58,037 nucleotides of DNA. It comes from Gallionellaceae bacterium (GTDB lineage Bacteria > Pseudomonadota > Gammaproteobacteria > Burkholderiales > Gallionellaceae). Position 1 is the stretch's first letter. Every line of letters starts with the position of its first letter. Location of the stretch: assembly GCA_030823955.1 (NCBI GenBank), contig JAVBYO010000029.1, positions 1-58,037 of the forward strand. Reading direction: 5' to 3'. A model generated the notes under the pieces. That model worked only from the letters and a program-made list of their open reading frames with translations, was not told the DNA's origin and searched no databases. The translations under genes were made by a program, and so were the position numbers. Positions 55,969-58,037 of the stretch are shown here, in pieces.

Positions 55969-56724
55969 ATGATTAGTTACGAGTTTCCTCTGAATGAACG
56001 TGTGCGCACCCTGTTGCGACTGGAGGATCTCTTCACCCGGATCGAACGTTTCATCATCCGCGATGACAGCCTCGACCATCATGCCGCTTTGGGCGTGTTG
56101 TTCGAGATATTGGAAGTCGCGGCGCGCGCCGATCTCAAATCCGACCTGTTGCAGGAACTGGAACGGCAAAAGAAGATTCTCGCCTCGCTGCACAGCAATC
56201 CGGCCATCTCCGAAAGTGCGCTGGAAGCCATCCTCAACGAGATCGACGGAGCCAGTACCGACCTGTTGGCTATGAACGGCAAGATCGGCCAGCATCTGCG
56301 CGACAACGAATGGCTGATGGGCATCAAACAGCGCGCCTGCATCCCCGGCGGTGTCTGCGAGTTCGACCTGCCTTCCTATCACTACTGGCAACACCAGAGC
56401 GCCGAAGCCCGGCGCGAATATCTGCAAGGCTGGCTCAACCCCATGCTGCCCCTGCACGAGAGCCTCAACATCGTCCTCAAGTTATTACGCGAGAGCGGCA
56501 AGACCCATCGCTTCACCGCCATTCGCGGCAGCTTCCAGCAGATGCAAGGGGGCAAAGTCGCGCAGATGCTGATCGTCAACATCGACGCGACTTTGCCGTG
56601 TGTCCCGGAAGTCAGCGCCAACAAATACGCCTTGAACATCCGCTTCGTCACAGCCGACTACGCGGCCAAGACCTCCCTCTACGACAACGACGTGCCGTTC
56701 GATCTGACCTTCTGCTCGCTGTGA
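55969..56724 (+). CDS. zapD: Cell division protein ZapD
   Basis: A 251-residue cytoplasmic protein (YacF/DUF1342) that bundles FtsZ. Motifs are [20 protein letters not shown] at the start and the middle [14 protein letters not shown]. It lies between coaE and yacG as in E. coli, with a 59-bp gap to coaE. Its stop TGA shares a base with the yacG ATG. Confidence 0.93.
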   Translation: MISYEFPLNERVRTLLRLEDLFTRIERFIIRDDSLDHHAALGVLFEILEVAARADLKSDLLQELERQKKILASLHSNPAISESALEAILNEIDGASTDLLAMNGKIGQHLRDNEWLMGIKQRACIPGGVCEFDLPSYHYWQHQSAEARREYLQGWLNPMLPLHESLNIVLKLLRESGKTHRFTAIRGSFQQMQGGKVAQMLIVNIDATLPCVPEVSANKYALNIRFVTADYAAKTSLYDNDVPFDLTFCSL

Positions 56725-56915
56725 TGCCCGCCCCGAAACCACCCATCGTCGCCTGTCCGCAGTGTGGCAAAGAACACGCATGGGACAGCGCCAATCGTTT
56801 CCGCCCGTTCTGCTGCGAACGCTGCAAGATGATCGATTTGGGCAAATGGGCGAATGAAGAATATCGCGTGGAGACACGCGAGCGCGACTCCGGCGATCAG
56901 GAAACCCAGGCCTGA
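56724..56915 (+). CDS. yacG: DNA gyrase inhibitor YacG
   Basis: A 63-residue zinc protein that binds GyrB and blocks gyrase activity. The zinc ribbon is CPQCGKE with [12 protein letters not shown], and the following KWANEEYRV is typical of YacG. It starts in the last base of the zapD stop. Its 3' end overlaps the convergent Nudix gene by 19 bases. Confidence 0.9.
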   Translation: MPAPKPPIVACPQCGKEHAWDSANRFRPFCCERCKMIDLGKWANEEYRVETRERDSGDQETQA

Positions 56916-57853
56916 CGCAGCAGCGCGATGCCGTGCGCGCCGCGTTGCCAAGCCGTGTGCATATCGTCGTTGCTCAGCCCGCCCAACGCATACACCGGGA
57001 TCGTCGAACCCGACACACACACCGCAAACTTCTCCCAACCCAAGGTCGGTTCGCCGGGATGTGATTGAGTCGGCAGCACCGGCGACAGCAAGGCGAAGTC
57101 GCACCCCAAGGCTTCGGCGCGACGCAACTCTTCGGCGCTGTGGCACGATGCCCCGCACCACGGCACATCCGGTCGTTCGTCCAGGCTCGCCACTTGCGCA
57201 GCGGTGAGCTGCACACCATCCGCACCGATCCCGCGTGCCAATTCCACATCGGCATTCACGATCAGCTTCGCCCCGTAGGGTTGCATCATCGCCACCATGC
57301 GCAGCGCCAGCGCATGTAATTCATCGTGCGACAGATGCTTTTCGCGCAACTGCACTAGCTGAAGACCCGCATCCAGCTTGGCTTGCAGACTCGCCAAAAA
57401 CGGCTCCACACCCAGCTCGGCGACGTTGCTGATGGCATAGAGCGACGGCAATTCCAGCGCACGCAGAATGGGCGCATTAGCGGGAAGGATAGGATTCACG
57501 GAAACCTCTGTCGGACGTTGCCAAGAGAATTGTTGCCCTTCATGCGGATGCATCTCGCCTGTCCACTCCGTAACGCGAAAGAAACTCAGCCGCACCGTGG
57601 CATGCGGATAAGTGAATACTCGCGTGAGCCACGGATAGGCCGTCTGCACTTCGATACCCAACTCTTCACGCAGCTCGCGCACCAAAGCGTGATGCGCCGT
57701 TTCGCCCGGCTCGACCTTACCGCCGGGAAATTCCCAATAGCCAGCCCAGATTTTATCGGCAGGGCGTTGCGCAAGAAGGAACGAGCCGTCCGAGCGTTGC
57801 AGAACGGCAGCTGAGACTTCGATGGTTTTATTCTGTTCAATACCGGTATTCAA
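56897..57853 (-). CDS. Nudix hydrolase fused to a ThiE-like domain
   Basis: A 318-residue two-domain protein. The N-terminal ~130 residues are a MutT-type Nudix hydrolase with the Nudix box [18 protein letters not shown] followed by REELGI, which may clean oxidised nucleotides. The C-terminal ~180 residues resemble thiamine phosphate synthase ([49 protein letters not shown]). Key ThiE features (the NDR motif and the Lys in the GPxxxTxxK loop) are changed, so synthase activity is doubtful. Such fusions are known near yacG and argJ in betaproteobacteria. Confidence 0.88.
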   Translation of the reverse strand: MNTGIEQNKTIEVSAAVLQRSDGSFLLAQRPADKIWAGYWEFPGGKVEPGETAHHALVRELREELGIEVQTAYPWLTRVFTYPHATVRLSFFRVTEWTGEMHPHEGQQFSWQRPTEVSVNPILPANAPILRALELPSLYAISNVAELGVEPFLASLQAKLDAGLQLVQLREKHLSHDELHALALRMVAMMQPYGAKLIVNADVELARGIGADGVQLTAAQVASLDERPDVPWCGASCHSAEELRRAEALGCDFALLSPVLPTQSHPGEPTLGWEKFAVCVSGSTIPVYALGGLSNDDMHTAWQRGAHGIALLRQAWVS

Positions 57854-57979
57854 GGCTATCTTTCATGTGACAAAGTCGATTTCAGGCAACGCTGAAGTTC
57901 TATCGCCCGGCAAACGATCTTGCTTGTAGCGCATTGGCAATAGCGCAGAATAGCAAGGGTATTGTTTATCATCCAGCAC

Positions 57980-58010
57980 AAAAAACAAGGGAGACCGAAG
58001 TCTCCCTTGT
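57980..58010 (-). terminator. Terminator of a gene beyond the right edge
   Basis: A perfect 11-bp stem ACAAGGGAGAC/GTCTCCCTTGT with loop of four bases is followed on the minus strand by a T-run. A gene on the minus strand probably ends near 58011-58025, but too little is present to identify it. Confidence 0.75.
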
Positions 58011-58037
58011 TCATTTACTACTTAGGCTTTTGTGTGA

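Overview
The window looks like chromosomal DNA of a Gram-negative betaproteobacterium, most plausibly of the Nitrosomonadales/Gallionellaceae kind. Pointers are the roughly 60% GC coding DNA, a fused DUF3683-FAD oxidase, pilC-pilD-coaE-zapD-yacG order, zapB-zapA followed by 6S RNA, a cobalamin-riboswitch btuB, MsbA, Lgt and TolC/RND efflux. The taxon is an inference from gene content, not a search result. No rRNA, tRNA, CRISPR array or transposase gene was seen. Most of the window is housekeeping or transport DNA; the accessory features are small repeats and two low-GC patches.

Layout. 1-6.9 kb: end of an LTA-synthase-like sulfatase, a 1.28-kaa-class FAD/Fe-S oxidoreductase and a conserved protein with a PilZ-like tail. 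6.9-9.9 kb: phoR, divergent from a PhoB-like DNA-binding protein that lacks a receiver domain and lies directly upstream of sbp. 10.0-15.7 kb: a complete tripartite RND efflux operon. 15.9-18.5 kb: usp-CPA2 antiporter operon. 18.5-19.6 kb: AT-rich patch with one small secreted protein. 19.6-20.7 kb: dsbB plus a DsbA-like thiol protein. 20.8-24.1 kb: two MITE-like palindromes bracketing GGDEF-EAL, HDOD and 2OG-Fe dioxygenase genes. 24.1-30.7 kb: photolyase and the cysTWA-cysB-cysK sulfate assimilation cluster. 30.7-34.9 kb: phoB with a Pho box, an SSS symporter, an outer-membrane-like protein and a peroxiredoxin. 34.9-39.6 kb: msbA and a B12-regulated btuB plus a small membrane protein. 39.6-41.7 kb: zapB-zapA-6S RNA-EVE-tauE. 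41.7-42.8 kb: a single AT-rich gene flanked by long, structured inverted repeats. 42.9-47.7 kb: livKHMGF. 47.8-50.8 kb: cytochrome c, an orphan ParA, an ilvD 3' fragment and ilvD. 50.9-57.9 kb: lgt, corC-like, pilC, pilD, coaE, zapD, yacG and a Nudix-ThiE fusion.

How the genes work together. Sulfur supply is spread over two loci (sbp at 8.9 kb; cysTWA, cysB and cysK at 25.7-30.7 kb). Phosphate sensing is also split: phoR sits at 7-8.3 kb with the receiver-less PhoB paralogue next to it, while the full PhoB is at 30.7 kb under a canonical Pho box. Vitamin B12 uptake is riboswitch controlled. The divisome regulators ZapA, ZapB and ZapD are all present.

The best candidates for something undescribed are the inverted-repeat cassette at 41701-42818 (arms with conserved hairpins, one variable outward terminator-like hairpin per arm and a low-GC cargo gene), the receiver-less PhoB paralogue coupled to sbp, and the riboswitch-linked small membrane protein downstream of btuB.
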